DNA from: Herbiconiux sp. | GTDB lineage: Bacteria; Actinomycetota; Actinomycetes; Actinomycetales; Microbacteriaceae | Reading direction: 5' to 3' | NCBI RefSeq assembly: GCF_004297105.1 | Contig: NZ_SCVE01000012.1 | Coordinates: 124,001 to 188,000 of the forward strand | Length of the DNA stretch: 64,000 nt | In this document: in pieces, positions 1-9,202 of the stretch | How the letters are laid out: the number at the start of each line of letters is the position of its first letter | Position numbering within the stretch: the stretch's first letter is position 1 | Notes under the pieces: generated by a model | What the model saw: only the letters and a program-made list of their open reading frames with translations | Database searches by the model: none | Told to the model about the DNA's origin: nothing | Position numbers and translations under genes: made by a program

Positions 1-576
1 TTCGAACTCGGTGGTGGTGAGCGCGATGGGGGCGCCCGCACGATTCACCTCGTAGCTGTTCTCGTCGAGCAGGAGGTCGCCCACCACGATGCGGGAGTCC
101 TCATCCGACACCGTCATCATCGAGCGGCGGAGCAGACCCCGCAGCCGCGCCACGAGCTCTTCGAGACTGAACGGCTTCGTCATGTAGTCGTCGCCGCCGG
201 CCGTGAGGCCCACGATGCGGTCGTCGACGGAGTCGCGCGCGGTGAGGAAGAGGGTGGGAGACGACTGCTCGAGCTCGCGGAGCTGCTTCAGCAGGGTGAT
301 GCCGTCGGTGTCGGGCAGCATGATGTCGAGCACCACGACATCGGGGCGCTGGTCGCGGTAGAGCTGCAGGGCGGTGCTGCCGTCGTGCGCGATGTCGACG
401 GTCCATCCCTCGTAGGCGAGCGCGAGGCTCACGAGACTGGTGAGCACCACCTCGTCATCGACGAGCAGCACGCGGATGGCGGACCCGTCGGCGCGATACA
501 TCCGCGGGAGCTTGGCGAGAACGGCGCGCCGACGCCCGGAGGAGGCGAGTTCGTCGGTGATCGGAGAGCCGGGCAT
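1..576 (-). CDS. OmpR/PhoB-family response regulator, 3' end cut by window edge
   Basis: The reverse strand reads open from an ATG at 576 to the window edge (192 codons), so the C-terminus is missing. A receiver domain spans about residues 34-148: acidic pair Asp40-Asp41, phospho-acceptor Asp84 in VLDIMLPD, Thr112 in LTA and Lys134 in YMTKPFS. The remainder (from VGDLLLDENSYEV) is the start of the winged-helix DNA-binding domain of the OmpR/PhoB class. The receiver is preceded by about 33 extra residues, so an internal ATG at 501 is an alternative start. The cognate kinase would lie left of the window. Target genes are unknown. Confidence 0.93.
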   Translation of the reverse strand, partial: MPGSPITDELASSGRRRAVLAKLPRMYRADGSAIRVLLVDDEVVLTSLVSLALAYEGWTVDIAHDGSTALQLYRDQRPDVVVLDIMLPDTDGITLLKQLRELEQSSPTLFLTARDSVDDRIVGLTAGGDDYMTKPFSLEELVARLRGLLRRSMMTVSDEDSRIVVGDLLLDENSYEVNRAGAPIALTTTEFE

Positions 577-686
577 CCTCCCATTCTTTCCACGCGCGCG
601 GGGCTCTGCCCGATTTCGGCGCGATTCATAGACACCTCAAATGTTTCCATACCCCCCGCATGAGGGGGCCACCTACGGTCGGGGGC

Positions 687-1370
687 ATGACGCAGATGCG
701 AGCAATCCGCACCGCACGCTTTTCCCCGGTCGCCCCCGCCCTGCCGATCACGCCGGCCCGTCTCCGGGAGGCGCTGGCTTCGGCGGGAGTGCGCCGCCCC
801 CGGATTCTGCGCGGTGCCCGCACCGAGGTTCCGTTCGACGCACCGCGCCTCCGAACTCCGCGGCTCACTCTGCGCGCCTACCGGATGGGCGACGCCGATG
901 ACTGGTTCGCGCTCCAGTCGGAGCCCTCGGTGATCGAGTTCCTCCCCTGGCCCGAGCGCGACCGTCGCAGCTCGGCGCGACACCTGCGCGACCGCACCCG
1001 GCACACGCGGCTGTGGCAGGCCGACGACTTCCTGGCGCTGGCGCTCGAACACGAGGGCCGCGTGATCGGCGACGTGTCTCTGCACCTGCGTTCGGTGCCG
1101 GCCGTGACCCGATCGGTCGAGATCGGGTGGGTGCTGCATCCGTCGTTCAGCGGGGCGGGCTTCGCCACCGAGGCCGCGTCGCGGGTGCTGCAGTTCGCCT
1201 TCGACGAGGTGCGGGCCAGGCGCATCACGGCGGTGACGGATGCGCGCAACACCCGATCGGTGGCCCTCGCCCGGCGGCTCGGCTTCCGCGAGCGGCACTC
1301 CGCCCGCCACGGCGCCCCGGAATCGGTGTTCCACCTCGAGCAGCGCTCGCCCTGCCCGCTCGCATTCTGA
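687..1370 (+). CDS. GNAT-family N-acetyltransferase (RimJ/RimL-like)
   Basis: This 227-residue protein has about 45 extra N-terminal residues, then a RimJ-type GNAT domain starting at LRTPRLTLRAY and containing the W-x-L-H-P beta strand and an acetyl-CoA loop region (SGAGFATEA), ending with the ARNTRSVALARRLGF motif usual in this family. It should acetylate an N-terminal amine or a small molecule; the substrate cannot be read. I chose ATG 687 over the upstream ATG at 660 because a GGGGG stretch sits just before it and the upstream ATG lies in a small C/G hairpin (652-668). It is divergent from the response regulator, with 110 bp between the starts. Confidence 0.85.
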   Translation: MTQMRAIRTARFSPVAPALPITPARLREALASAGVRRPRILRGARTEVPFDAPRLRTPRLTLRAYRMGDADDWFALQSEPSVIEFLPWPERDRRSSARHLRDRTRHTRLWQADDFLALALEHEGRVIGDVSLHLRSVPAVTRSVEIGWVLHPSFSGAGFATEAASRVLQFAFDEVRARRITAVTDARNTRSVALARRLGFRERHSARHGAPESVFHLEQRSPCPLAF

Positions 1371-1420
1371 CGCCTCGCGCCCGTCACGACAGGCCCAGAA
1401 CGTCAGAACGCGAGCGGGCA
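1353..1420. repeat. Intergenic palindrome, CTGACG family, copy A
   Basis: Arms at 1353-1372 and 1401-1420 match at 19 of 20 positions, with a 28-nt loop. The left arm covers the stop codon of the acetyltransferase. The inner part (CTGACG, 3 bases, CGCGCCCGTCA) matches copies at 15093-15152 and 19570-19631, so this is a dispersed repeat, probably also acting as a transcription terminator; there is no U-tract. Confidence 0.8.
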
Positions 1421-1457
1421 CGGGCGCACCCGCCCGGACGGGCGGTAGCGTGGGCGC

Positions 1458-2000
1458 ATGACTCGGTACGCGGCGCTCTTGCGCGGGGTGAATGTGAATG
1501 GCATCACGGTGAAGAGCACCGAGTTGGCCGCGCTCTTCCGCGACCTCGGCTTCACGGGTGTGAAGACCGTGCTCGCCTCGGGCAACGTGCTCTTCGAGAC
1601 GGATGAGGGCGGCACGCCCACCGGGCATTCCGCCCTCAAGACGCACATCGAGAAGGCGCTCGGCGAGCGCTTCGGCTACGACGCCTGGATCGTTCTCGTC
1701 GAGCACGACGATCTCGCCGGCATCGTCGACGGCTACCCCTACCCCGAAGTCGACGACCGCCAGCCCTACGTCGTGTTCTTCTCCGATCCCTCGGTGCGCG
1801 AGGAGGTGCTGGCCGCCGCGGCCGCTCTGGCTCCGGATGCAGCCCTGCCGGAGCGCGCCGAGGCGGGCCCCACCGTCGTCTACTGGGAGGTGCCGAAGGG
1901 CTCCAGCACCGACACGGCACTGTCGAAGTTCCTCGCCAAGTCGTCCTTCAAGGCCACGACCACCACCCGCAACCTCCGCACCCTGCGCAAACTGCTCTGA
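1458..2000 (+). CDS. DUF1697 domain protein
   Basis: The 180-residue product opens with TRYAALLRGVNVNGI and continues with SGNVLFETDE, the hallmark start of DUF1697 proteins, and has the family's usual length. The ATG at 1458 follows a GGCGGTAGCG leader. DUF1697 proteins are widespread in actinobacteria and have no assigned biochemical role; the fold is a small alpha/beta domain. The gene appears monocistronic, bounded by the palindrome ending at 1420 and by the protease start at 2138. Confidence 0.9.
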   Translation: MTRYAALLRGVNVNGITVKSTELAALFRDLGFTGVKTVLASGNVLFETDEGGTPTGHSALKTHIEKALGERFGYDAWIVLVEHDDLAGIVDGYPYPEVDDRQPYVVFFSDPSVREEVLAAAAALAPDAALPERAEAGPTVVYWEVPKGSSTDTALSKFLAKSSFKATTTTRNLRTLRKLL

Positions 2001-2137
2001 CGCGCGCACTCCCACCAGGAGGGCGAGAAGCGGGGGTGAAATCGGCGTCTCCACCTCGCTGGCCTGCTCCCCGTCGACCAAGATGAACCGGCGATGCGCG
2101 GATGCGGCGCCATCGGCAGGAGCGGAAGGGGGCGGAC

Positions 2138-3067
2138 GTGGCCACGGTTACTCCGAACAGGGATGGAGTGCGGGGCGGGGCACGCCCGCCCGAGCGCAGA
2201 CGCGTCGTCCAACTCATCCTGGGGGTGGTGCTGTACGCCCTGTGCCAACTGGCCGTCACGGTCGCCGCGGTGCTCGTCTTCGCGGCCACCTCGAGCGGCG
2301 AGGCGAGTGCGACCGTGGGCGAGGTGCTCGCCGGAGACGGCCCGGCACCCGTGATCGGCTTCGCCGTCGGAGCGGTCGTGGCGATCATCGGCTTCCTGCT
2401 GATCGTGCGCCTCGTCTCGCGTCGGCCGCCCCGCGAGCTCATGGGCCCGCGGGCGGCCCCGGAGATCGGATGGGGGCTGCTCATCGGCTTCGGGATCGTC
2501 GCCCTCTCGATGGGCATCCTCGGCGTCCTCGGCGTCTACCAGCCTCACGGGATCTCGCTCACCTCGGGCATCCTCACGGGGCTGATGGTGGGCGTCGGTC
2601 CCGCGGTCGTCGAAGAGGTGTTCTTCCGCGGCTTCCTGCTCCGCCTGCTCGACGGCTGGCTGGGCTCGTGGCCGGCGCTGCTCATCACGAGCGTGGTCTT
2701 CGCTCTCGTGCACTCGCTCAGCTCACCGGCGGGCCCGATCGCCGCGGTGTTCGTCTTCCTCTCCGCGAGCCTGATCCTGAACCTGGCCTACCTCCTCACC
2801 CGGCGCCTCTGGCTGCCGATCGCCCTCCACCTCGCCTTCAACGCGACGCAGAGCGCGGTCTTCGGGTTGAACGTCTCCGGGAACGAGTCCGGAGACTCGC
2901 TCATCACCGGGCAGCTCACCGGCCCCGATCTCCTGACCGGCGGTGCGCTCGGTGGCGAAGGGTCGGTGGTGCTGGTGGCGGTCGCTCTCCTGACCGGGAT
3001 CGCCATGGCCGTGATCGCCGTGCGGCGCGGCGCGATGTTGCCGGCCGAGCGCGCCCTGGTGCGATGA
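2138..3067 (+). CDS. CPBP-family intramembrane metalloprotease
   Basis: A 309-residue multi-pass membrane protein with the CPBP (CAAX protease and bacteriocin-processing) signatures: Glu159-Glu160 and Arg164 in VVEEVFFRGF, His192 in LVHSLS, and His231/Asn235 in LHLAFNA. These residues bind the metal and form the catalytic centre in Rce1-type proteases. About seven hydrophobic segments are visible. I place the start at GTG 2138, behind GGAAGGGGGCGG; an in-frame ATG at 2102 lacks such a site. The substrate is unknown; family members cut in the membrane or serve in immunity to peptides. The 137 bp upstream holds nothing I recognise. Confidence 0.9.
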   Translation: MATVTPNRDGVRGGARPPERRRVVQLILGVVLYALCQLAVTVAAVLVFAATSSGEASATVGEVLAGDGPAPVIGFAVGAVVAIIGFLLIVRLVSRRPPRELMGPRAAPEIGWGLLIGFGIVALSMGILGVLGVYQPHGISLTSGILTGLMVGVGPAVVEEVFFRGFLLRLLDGWLGSWPALLITSVVFALVHSLSSPAGPIAAVFVFLSASLILNLAYLLTRRLWLPIALHLAFNATQSAVFGLNVSGNESGDSLITGQLTGPDLLTGGALGGEGSVVLVAVALLTGIAMAVIAVRRGAMLPAERALVR

Positions 3068-3091
3068 CGATGCTCCGTGGGCACCCCTGAC

Positions 3092-4585
3092 TCAGTCGAA
3101 GAACCCCACCTGTTCGAGAACCTGCACGGCCTCGTCTCTCGAGGTCACGGCCAGCTTCACGTAGAGCGACCGCGCCTGCGACTTCACGGTGTTGTACGAG
3201 ACGTGCTGCGACACCGCGATGGCGCGGAGCGGAGTGCCCCGACGCAGCGCGTGGGCGAGTTCGGTCTCGCGCTTCGTGAGCAGCGGGGGGATCCGTCTCG
3301 GCGCGGTCGCCGCCGGTACCCGCTGGATCCGAGTGCGCACATCGAGGATCCTGGGCTCGAGCTCGGGCCTGCGGTCGAGGAGACGGTCGAGCAGGAGGAG
3401 CAGATCGTCGAGCGGCACCGTGAGCAGCGGTGTCGAGGAGCCCGACGCGACGATGAGGTGGAACGCATCCTCGAAATCGCGATCGGCCGCCTCCGGGCGA
3501 CCGAGACGGTGCCAGGCCACGGCCCTCCGCAGCAGCAGCGGCGGGATCGTGCGCAGGCAGTGCTCCGTGCCGAGCCGGATGCAGCTGTCTGTGGCCGAGA
3601 TCACCGAGCGGTAGTCGCCGAGCTGCAGGTGGGCCGCCGCCCGCTGCATGTCGAAGCAGAGAGCATGGCCCCCGGGTGACTCGCGACCGGCCAGGAGCGC
3701 CAGCGTGCGCGTCGGCTCGCCCCGGGCCAGCAGCAGGTCGGCGTGGATGCCGAGGGAGAAGCCGCGGATCATCTCGGTGATCCCGGAGACATCGGTTCCG
3801 TTGGTCACGGTCATGATCGTGGTGAGCGCTTCGCTGGTCTGCCCCTGCACCATGAGGCTCATGGCCCGCGCCGCCGTGGCCGTGGCCGGCCATGACACAT
3901 CGCCGGTCGGGTCTTCGCTCAGCTGCACCGCGCACGAATCGAGTGACGCCGTGTCCAGATTCGCGGAGGCGAGCAGGATCTCGCCCAGCAGGAGCGGGTA
4001 CGTGGCCGTCGAGCTCGACCATCCGTGATTCCGCTCGAGAGTGCGCGCCGACAGCACCACCTCGGCCGCCGCGGTGTATTCGCCGTTCAGCGCACGACTG
4101 ACCGCGAGCAGCGCCAGTGCCCGGAATCGAGCGGAATCACTGCCCGTCGCATCGGCGGCCTCTTTCGCCTCGAGCGCGAACCGAGCACCGTTCCGGGGCC
4201 AGCCGGCCGTGACGAACGCCTCGGAAGCGGCCGCCCAGAAGGCGGACGCCGACGCGGCGGGCACGTCGGAGTGGGTCACGACCGCTCGGGCGATCTCGGC
4301 CTCGACCAACTCGACGGCTCCGGCCGAGTCACCCGACCGCGCGCGGGCCAGAATCATCCCCGCGCTCAGCAGGCACCGCTCTTCGCGCCGCAAGCCCGAC
4401 AGGATCGCGGGCGCGACGCGCGCGAGCAGACTCTGCGACGACCGGGCCGACGACACATGCCCGGGCAGCGACGACGTGAGTACCTCGATCGCCGCCGTCA
4501 GCATCCTGCGTGTCGATCCGGGTGAGAGGTCGGGAGAGACGATGTCACTCCCGTGCGCGTCGGCACGCAATGCCGGATCTCCCAT
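3092..4585 (-). CDS. LuxR-family transcriptional regulator with TPR-like body
   Basis: A 497-residue protein whose last ~65 residues (about 432-495) form a LuxR/NarL helix-turn-helix: TKRETELAHALRRG, then SYNTVKSQARSLYVKL. The preceding ~420 residues are alanine-rich paired helices resembling the TPR arm of MalT-like regulators, but no Walker A ATPase segment precedes them, so it is a shortened member. It is the last gene of a minus-strand run, 46 bp after the GH15 gene, which suggests that it could govern the carbohydrate enzymes upstream; that link is inference. It converges with the CPBP protease gene. Confidence 0.88.
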   Translation of the reverse strand: MGDPALRADAHGSDIVSPDLSPGSTRRMLTAAIEVLTSSLPGHVSSARSSQSLLARVAPAILSGLRREERCLLSAGMILARARSGDSAGAVELVEAEIARAVVTHSDVPAASASAFWAAASEAFVTAGWPRNGARFALEAKEAADATGSDSARFRALALLAVSRALNGEYTAAAEVVLSARTLERNHGWSSSTATYPLLLGEILLASANLDTASLDSCAVQLSEDPTGDVSWPATATAARAMSLMVQGQTSEALTTIMTVTNGTDVSGITEMIRGFSLGIHADLLLARGEPTRTLALLAGRESPGGHALCFDMQRAAAHLQLGDYRSVISATDSCIRLGTEHCLRTIPPLLLRRAVAWHRLGRPEAADRDFEDAFHLIVASGSSTPLLTVPLDDLLLLLDRLLDRRPELEPRILDVRTRIQRVPAATAPRRIPPLLTKRETELAHALRRGTPLRAIAVSQHVSYNTVKSQARSLYVKLAVTSRDEAVQVLEQVGFFD

Positions 4586-4631
4586 TCCGCCATCGTATTC
4601 GCGACATCAGTCGATCACGGTATTCGCGCGA

Positions 4632-6413
4632 TCAGTCGCCGCGGGCACGCTGGATCGCGATGGCGGCGTCCACGAGCGCGAGATGGCTGAGGCCTTGGGG
4701 GAGGTTTCCCCAGAAGTCACCGGTCGCCGGATCGATCATCTCGGAGAACAGCCCCACGTCGTTGGCGGAGTCGACGAGTGCGTCCATGCGTGCGACCGCA
4801 TCCGGCACCGCACCGAGCTCGCCGAGCGCCTGCGCGAGCCAGAAGCCGCACGCCACGAAGGTGGCCTCCTCCTGGTCGACACCCGAGTAGCGGTAGACGT
4901 GGGGGCCCACCGCGAGCTCCTCGCGCACGCGGTCGACGGTGGCGCGCATCCGTTCCTCCGGCCCGAATTCACTCGAGGTGTGCAGCAGAACGGATGCGTC
5001 GAGCGCCTTCGAACCCGGATACATCACGTAGGCCTTCCGCTTCTCCGACCAGCCGTTCGCCGCGATCCACTCCTCGAGAAGCCGCTTGTTCTTCTGCCAG
5101 TGCTCCAGGTCGTCGGCGGTCGGCCGCAGTTCGCCGAGCTCGGCCAGCCGGCAGGCGTCGTCGAGCGCCCGCCAGCAGCCGATCTTGCTCGTGACGTAGT
5201 GCCGCTTCTTGGGCAGTTCCCACATGCCCGAGTCCTTCTTCTGCCACATCCGGCACGCGCTGTTCGCGAAGCCGACGAGCAGCGAACCCGTGTGCGCGTC
5301 GAGGATGTTGCCCGCCTCCACGTACTGCCGCATGATGCCCAGCACATCGGCGTAGACGCCGAGTTGCAGCTGACCGGCCGCGCGGTTGCCCGACTCGACC
5401 GGACCGATACCCCGCCACCCCTCCGCGTGCGTTCGGCGCACCCCGTCGGGCTGCCGGCCGTCGAGCGTGTAGAAGATGCCGAGTTCGTCGCCGTGCGCCT
5501 TGAACGTCGTGAGCACCCACGACACCGCGGCGTGGGTCTCCTCCCTCAGACCGAAGTGCGTGAGCGCACCCACCGTGTAGGCGAGGTCGCGCACCCAGGC
5601 GAAACGGTAGTCGTAGTTCTTGCCACCCTTCGGGTTCTCGGGCAGTCCCGAGGTGGCCGCGGCCGCGATCGACCCCGTGGGCGAGTAGATGAGCAGCTTG
5701 AGGGCGAGGGCACTGCGCTGCACGGCGTCGGCCCACGGCCCGTCGTAGTCGAACACCGTCGACCAGGTGGCCCAGTTGTCGATGCTGCGGTCGATGCCCT
5801 GATCGACGATGCGCGGATCGGGCAGATGGATGGGCTCGTCGTCGGTGCCGCAGAGGGCGATGAGGTGACGTGAGCCGGAGCTCGTGGTGAAGGCTCCTTC
5901 GAAGCTCAGTGGGCCGTCGCTCCGGCCGTGCTCGAAGCCCACCAGCACGAGGTCGATGGTGCCGACCTTCAGTACGGGGCCGTGCACGGTCTCCACGCGC
6001 TGAACCGGATCTCCGGTATATGCCTCTCCGGGAATGACCTGCCAGGCGAAGGCGACCGAGCCCTCCAGACCCTCCACGCGGCGCGCGAGTTCGGCCCAGG
6101 GCAGGCGGCCGGCGACTCCTGTCACGAGGGCATCCGTCAGCACGGCCGAGCCCGTCGAGGTGGTGAAGGTGGTGCGCAGCACGTTCGTGCCCGAAACGTA
6201 CTCCCGGGTGGATTCGAACGGCCCGACCGGAGCGAGGGACACGTGCCCCCCGCGCGCCTCGTCGACGAGCGCGGCGAACACCGGGTCGGTGTCGAGGGAC
6301 GGGAAGGGCATCCAGTCGATCCGCCCGTCGCGCGCGATCGCCGCGACCGTGCGGCCGTCGCCGATCACGGCATAGTCGCGGAGGTCGGCGTACCCGGAAT
6401 CAGATCGTGGCAA
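4632..6413 (-). CDS. Glycoside hydrolase family 15 (glucoamylase/trehalase-like)
   Basis: A 593-residue cytosolic GH15 enzyme without signal peptide. The N-terminal beta-sandwich begins RDYAVIGDGRTVAAI. The (alpha/alpha)6 domain carries NYDYRFAWVRD at about residue 266, the acid region GMWELPKKRHY at about 397 (general-acid Glu in WEL) and the base region EEATFVACGFW at about 513. Actinobacterial enzymes of this subgroup act as trehalases or alpha-glucan glucohydrolases; sequence alone cannot decide. The start overlaps the end of the upstream SDR gene by 14 bp, indicating translational coupling. Confidence 0.9.
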   Translation of the reverse strand: MPRSDSGYADLRDYAVIGDGRTVAAIARDGRIDWMPFPSLDTDPVFAALVDEARGGHVSLAPVGPFESTREYVSGTNVLRTTFTTSTGSAVLTDALVTGVAGRLPWAELARRVEGLEGSVAFAWQVIPGEAYTGDPVQRVETVHGPVLKVGTIDLVLVGFEHGRSDGPLSFEGAFTTSSGSRHLIALCGTDDEPIHLPDPRIVDQGIDRSIDNWATWSTVFDYDGPWADAVQRSALALKLLIYSPTGSIAAAATSGLPENPKGGKNYDYRFAWVRDLAYTVGALTHFGLREETHAAVSWVLTTFKAHGDELGIFYTLDGRQPDGVRRTHAEGWRGIGPVESGNRAAGQLQLGVYADVLGIMRQYVEAGNILDAHTGSLLVGFANSACRMWQKKDSGMWELPKKRHYVTSKIGCWRALDDACRLAELGELRPTADDLEHWQKNKRLLEEWIAANGWSEKRKAYVMYPGSKALDASVLLHTSSEFGPEERMRATVDRVREELAVGPHVYRYSGVDQEEATFVACGFWLAQALGELGAVPDAVARMDALVDSANDVGLFSEMIDPATGDFWGNLPQGLSHLALVDAAIAIQRARGD

Positions 6414-7200
6414 CGGAACCCGAGTCCACCCGGTAGTTCGACCCGTTCACGAACGAGGCCGCCTCGGAGCAGAGGAAGGCCACCACATTGGCCACCTCAT
6501 CCGGTTCTCCGCGCCGCTTCAGCTCCATGTAGGGCCGCTCCTCGTCGAGGAACGACTCGATCGCCTCGTTCGTGGGCACCCCGAGCTCGTCGCCGCGCTT
6601 CTGCATCATGGCGTCGGTCATGGGCGTGTGGATGAAGGCCGGCGACACCGCGTTCACCAGCAGGCCCTCGAGCGCGTACGACCGCGACAGACCCTTCGCG
6701 AGGGCGAGGATGCCCGCCTTCGCGGCGCAGTACGGCAACTCGTCGTCGTAGGGCTGCACGGCGTCCTCCGACGCGAGATACACCAGTCTCCCCCAGCCGC
6801 CCTTGCGCAGGTCGGGCAGGAATTCGCGGGTGAGGCGCACCGGGCCGATGAGGTCGGTCTCGATCGTCTTCACCCAGCCCTCGTCGGTGACCTCGTGGAA
6901 GAGACCCTGCGCCCCGGTGACGCCGGCGGCCTGCACCAGGATGTCGATGTCGCCCACGGCTTCGGCCACGCTCGCGTGCAGCGCGGCGAGCGAGTCGACG
7001 CTCGTGATGTCGGCCGCGAAGGCGAAGAGCCGGCCCTTCGGGGCGTCGAGCTTCTTGGCCGCCTTGTCGAGCTCGTCCTGGTCCTGGTCGGAGATGACCA
7101 CGGTCGCGCCCTCGGCGAGCAGCAACCGGGCGGTGTGCCAGCCGATGCCCGAGTCGCCGCCGGTGATGAGGGCTTTCTTGCCGGTGATTCCGAGATCCAT
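6400..7200 (-). CDS. Short-chain dehydrogenase/reductase
   Basis: A 266-residue classical SDR. TGGDSGIG near residue 14 is the nucleotide-binding glycine motif, LVYLASED gives the catalytic Ser, and YCAAKAG gives Tyr and Lys. The Asp following the beta-2 strand (ISDQDQDE) suggests NAD(H) preference. It lies in a run with the SMP-30 lactonase and overlaps the GH15 gene, so a role in sugar or polyol oxidation is plausible but not shown. The 118-bp upstream gap is G-rich without a recognised motif. Confidence 0.9.
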   Translation of the reverse strand: MDLGITGKKALITGGDSGIGWHTARLLLAEGATVVISDQDQDELDKAAKKLDAPKGRLFAFAADITSVDSLAALHASVAEAVGDIDILVQAAGVTGAQGLFHEVTDEGWVKTIETDLIGPVRLTREFLPDLRKGGWGRLVYLASEDAVQPYDDELPYCAAKAGILALAKGLSRSYALEGLLVNAVSPAFIHTPMTDAMMQKRGDELGVPTNEAIESFLDEERPYMELKRRGEPDEVANVVAFLCSEAASFVNGSNYRVDSGSVATI

Positions 7201-7318
7201 GTGGGTCGTCCTTTCAGGAGCGGGTCGGTGGGATTGAGGGGGTCGTAGGGTTCGTGGGGTTTCGGCCTTCGCGGCGGAGCGGCGCTGCGGCGGGGGGGCG
7301 GGGGGCGCCGCGGCGGCG

Positions 7319-8233
7319 TCAGCCGAAGGAGTTCACGGGGTGGCCGTGCCGCCCGGTGTCGAGGGCGAAGATGCCCCCGCTCGACGGATGCGTCGCCAGC
7401 TCGCCTTCGGCCAGCTGCTCGCGCGCCGACCCCACGAACAGCGTCGCGAGGTCATCGCCGCCGAACGCCACCGAGGTGATGTTGGGAGCGGGCAGATCGA
7501 TGCGATCGGTGACGGCGCCGGCGGCCGTGCGCCTCACGACGGCTCCCTCGCCGTACAGGCCGCTCCAGAACCCGCCGTCGCGGTCGCGGGCGAGGCCGTC
7601 GGAGGGCAAGCCGGTGAGCAGAGCGACGGGTTCGCCCAGTGGGCCGTCGGCCGAGTAGGGCGCGCGGTAGACGGTCTTCACGGTGGTGTCGGTGAAGTAG
7701 AACGTGGCACCGTCGTCGCTCCACTCGAAGCCATTGGCCACCGAGAGGCCCCCGAGCAGGGTCTCGAGGCGGCCGTCGGCGTGCACGCGGTAGAGCGCGC
7801 CATCCGGAGTCTCGTCGCGGAGGTTCATCGAGCCCACCACGAAGGCCCCGAACGGATCGCACTTGCCCTCGTTCAGCCGCAGCTCGCCGTGCCGGTGGTC
7901 GATCTCGGCTACGGTGCGGGTGATTGTCCCGCGCTCATCGACCACGACCACGCGGTCGCCGAGCGCCACCACCAGCCCACCCGTGCGGTTCGGCTGGAAC
8001 GAGGCGAGGGGCGGCGGAAGCCGGAGCACCTCGTCGTCGGAGCCATCCGGTGCTCCGTCGATCGGGCTCGTGTGGAGTTCGCCGGTGGAGATGTCGGTCC
8101 AGCGCATCGCGCGCCGGGCCGCATCCCACCAGAGGCTCTCGACGAGGATGGCGCCGGCGTCGCGCCACAGCGCGAGCGGCGCATCCGCTGCTGGGTGCGC
8201 CGCCGCGTGGTCGCCGGGCTCGGTACCGGTCAC
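7319..8233 (-). CDS. SMP-30/gluconolactonase-family protein
   Basis: A 304-residue six-bladed beta-propeller lactonase of the SMP-30/LRE family. Metal-ligand positions can be seen: Glu in ILVESLWWD near the N-terminus, Asn in SVANGFEWSDDG, and Asp in PSDGLARDRDGGFW. Family members hydrolyse sugar lactones. The start is GTG 8233, which shares its G with the stop codon of the upstream SDR gene (TAGTG); the longer open frame to 8419 merely overlaps that gene. The stop-start overlap makes SDR and lactonase a coupled pair: dehydrogenase makes a lactone, lactonase opens it. Confidence 0.88.
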   Translation of the reverse strand: MTGTEPGDHAAAHPAADAPLALWRDAGAILVESLWWDAARRAMRWTDISTGELHTSPIDGAPDGSDDEVLRLPPPLASFQPNRTGGLVVALGDRVVVVDERGTITRTVAEIDHRHGELRLNEGKCDPFGAFVVGSMNLRDETPDGALYRVHADGRLETLLGGLSVANGFEWSDDGATFYFTDTTVKTVYRAPYSADGPLGEPVALLTGLPSDGLARDRDGGFWSGLYGEGAVVRRTAAGAVTDRIDLPAPNITSVAFGGDDLATLFVGSAREQLAEGELATHPSSGGIFALDTGRHGHPVNSFG

Positions 8234-9123
8234 TAGTGCGTGGGGGTTCCACCGGTGACGGCGATGGTCTCGCCGCTGATGTAGCTGGCCTCCTGCGAGG
8301 CGAGCAGCACGAACGGCGGCGCGAGCTCGGCCGGCTGACCGGCCCGGCCGTAGGCGGCCTCGCTGCCGAACTGCTCGATCTTCTCGTTCGGCACCGATGA
8401 CGGCTGCAGTGGGGTCCACACCGGGCCGGGAGCCACGCCGTTGACCCGGATGCCGCGCTCCGCGAGCTGCTGGGCCATCGCCCGGGTCCAGTTCGCGATG
8501 CCGGCCTTCGACACCGCGTACTCGGCCAGCGAGGGCGAGGGCACGTAGCCCTGGATGCTCGAGCAGGTGATGATCGATGCCCCGGGCTCGAAGTGCGGCG
8601 AGGCGGCCTTGGTGAGCCAGAACAGAGGGTAGATGTTCGTCTTCAGCACGTGGTCGAGCGTGGCGGTCTCGAAGTCGTCGATGCTGTCGACCGTGGGCAT
8701 CACGCCCGCGATGATGGCGAGGATGTCGACGCCGCCGAACTCCTCCACGGTCTTCTCGACGAGGGCCGTGTTGGTGGCCTCGTCCTGCAGGTCGCCGGGG
8801 TAGAGCAGGGCCTTCCGGCCGGCCTTCTCGACGAGAGCGGCCACCTCTTCGGCCTGCTCCTGCTCCTCGGGGAGGTAGGAGAGTGCGACATCCGCACCCT
8901 CACGCGCGTAAGCGATGGCGACGGCCCGGCCGATGCCGGAGTCGGCGCCGGTGACGATGGCCTTGCGGCCGGCCAGGCGACCGAAGCCGATGTAGCTCTC
9001 CTCGCCGTGGTCGGGCGCGGGGTCCATCTTGTGCACGTCGCCGGGAGCGTCCTGCTGCTGCGGGGGGAACGGCGGGTTGGGGTACTGCTTGATCGGGTCC
9101 TGGGGGGTGTACATCGTGGTCAT
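8233..9123 (-). CDS. SDR oxidoreductase (YghA / stress protein 39-like)
   Basis: A 296-residue SDR with the proline-rich N-terminal extension (YPNPPFPPQQQ) typical of the YghA/GS39 subgroup. Motifs are TGADSGIGRA, the Ser in ITCSSIQGY, and Tyr/Lys in YAVSKAG. Members reduce aldehydes or are induced by general stress. I use ATG 9123 (MTTMYTPQDP); an in-frame start at 9150 would add nine unlikely residues. It begins 79 bp after the CGNR regulator stop and is coupled to the lactonase downstream. Confidence 0.9.
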   Translation of the reverse strand: MTTMYTPQDPIKQYPNPPFPPQQQDAPGDVHKMDPAPDHGEESYIGFGRLAGRKAIVTGADSGIGRAVAIAYAREGADVALSYLPEEQEQAEEVAALVEKAGRKALLYPGDLQDEATNTALVEKTVEEFGGVDILAIIAGVMPTVDSIDDFETATLDHVLKTNIYPLFWLTKAASPHFEPGASIITCSSIQGYVPSPSLAEYAVSKAGIANWTRAMAQQLAERGIRVNGVAPGPVWTPLQPSSVPNEKIEQFGSEAAYGRAGQPAELAPPFVLLASQEASYISGETIAVTGGTPTH

Positions 9124-9202
9124 GCAATTCACGCTAGGACGGTCGGTCACAACCGGCCACCGATTGGCAGCGGCAGCACATCCTGGTAAGTGGCGGCGGC
9201 GC

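Noticed and set aside
652..668. CsoR-like operator CCCCC...GGGGG before the first GNAT
   Set aside because: The flanking TA bases of the known CsoR dyad are lacking on one side and no copper gene is close; more likely a chance G/C hairpin.
429..2081. 550-codon open frame antisense to GNAT and DUF1697 genes
   Set aside because: No motif, shadow composition, and it lies opposite two genes with clear family signatures; long antisense frames are normal at 70 % GC.
8234..8419. Extra 62 codons at the start of the SMP-30 gene
   Set aside because: They overlap the SDR 3' end and read Arg-rich; GTG 8233 with the TAGTG junction explains the start.
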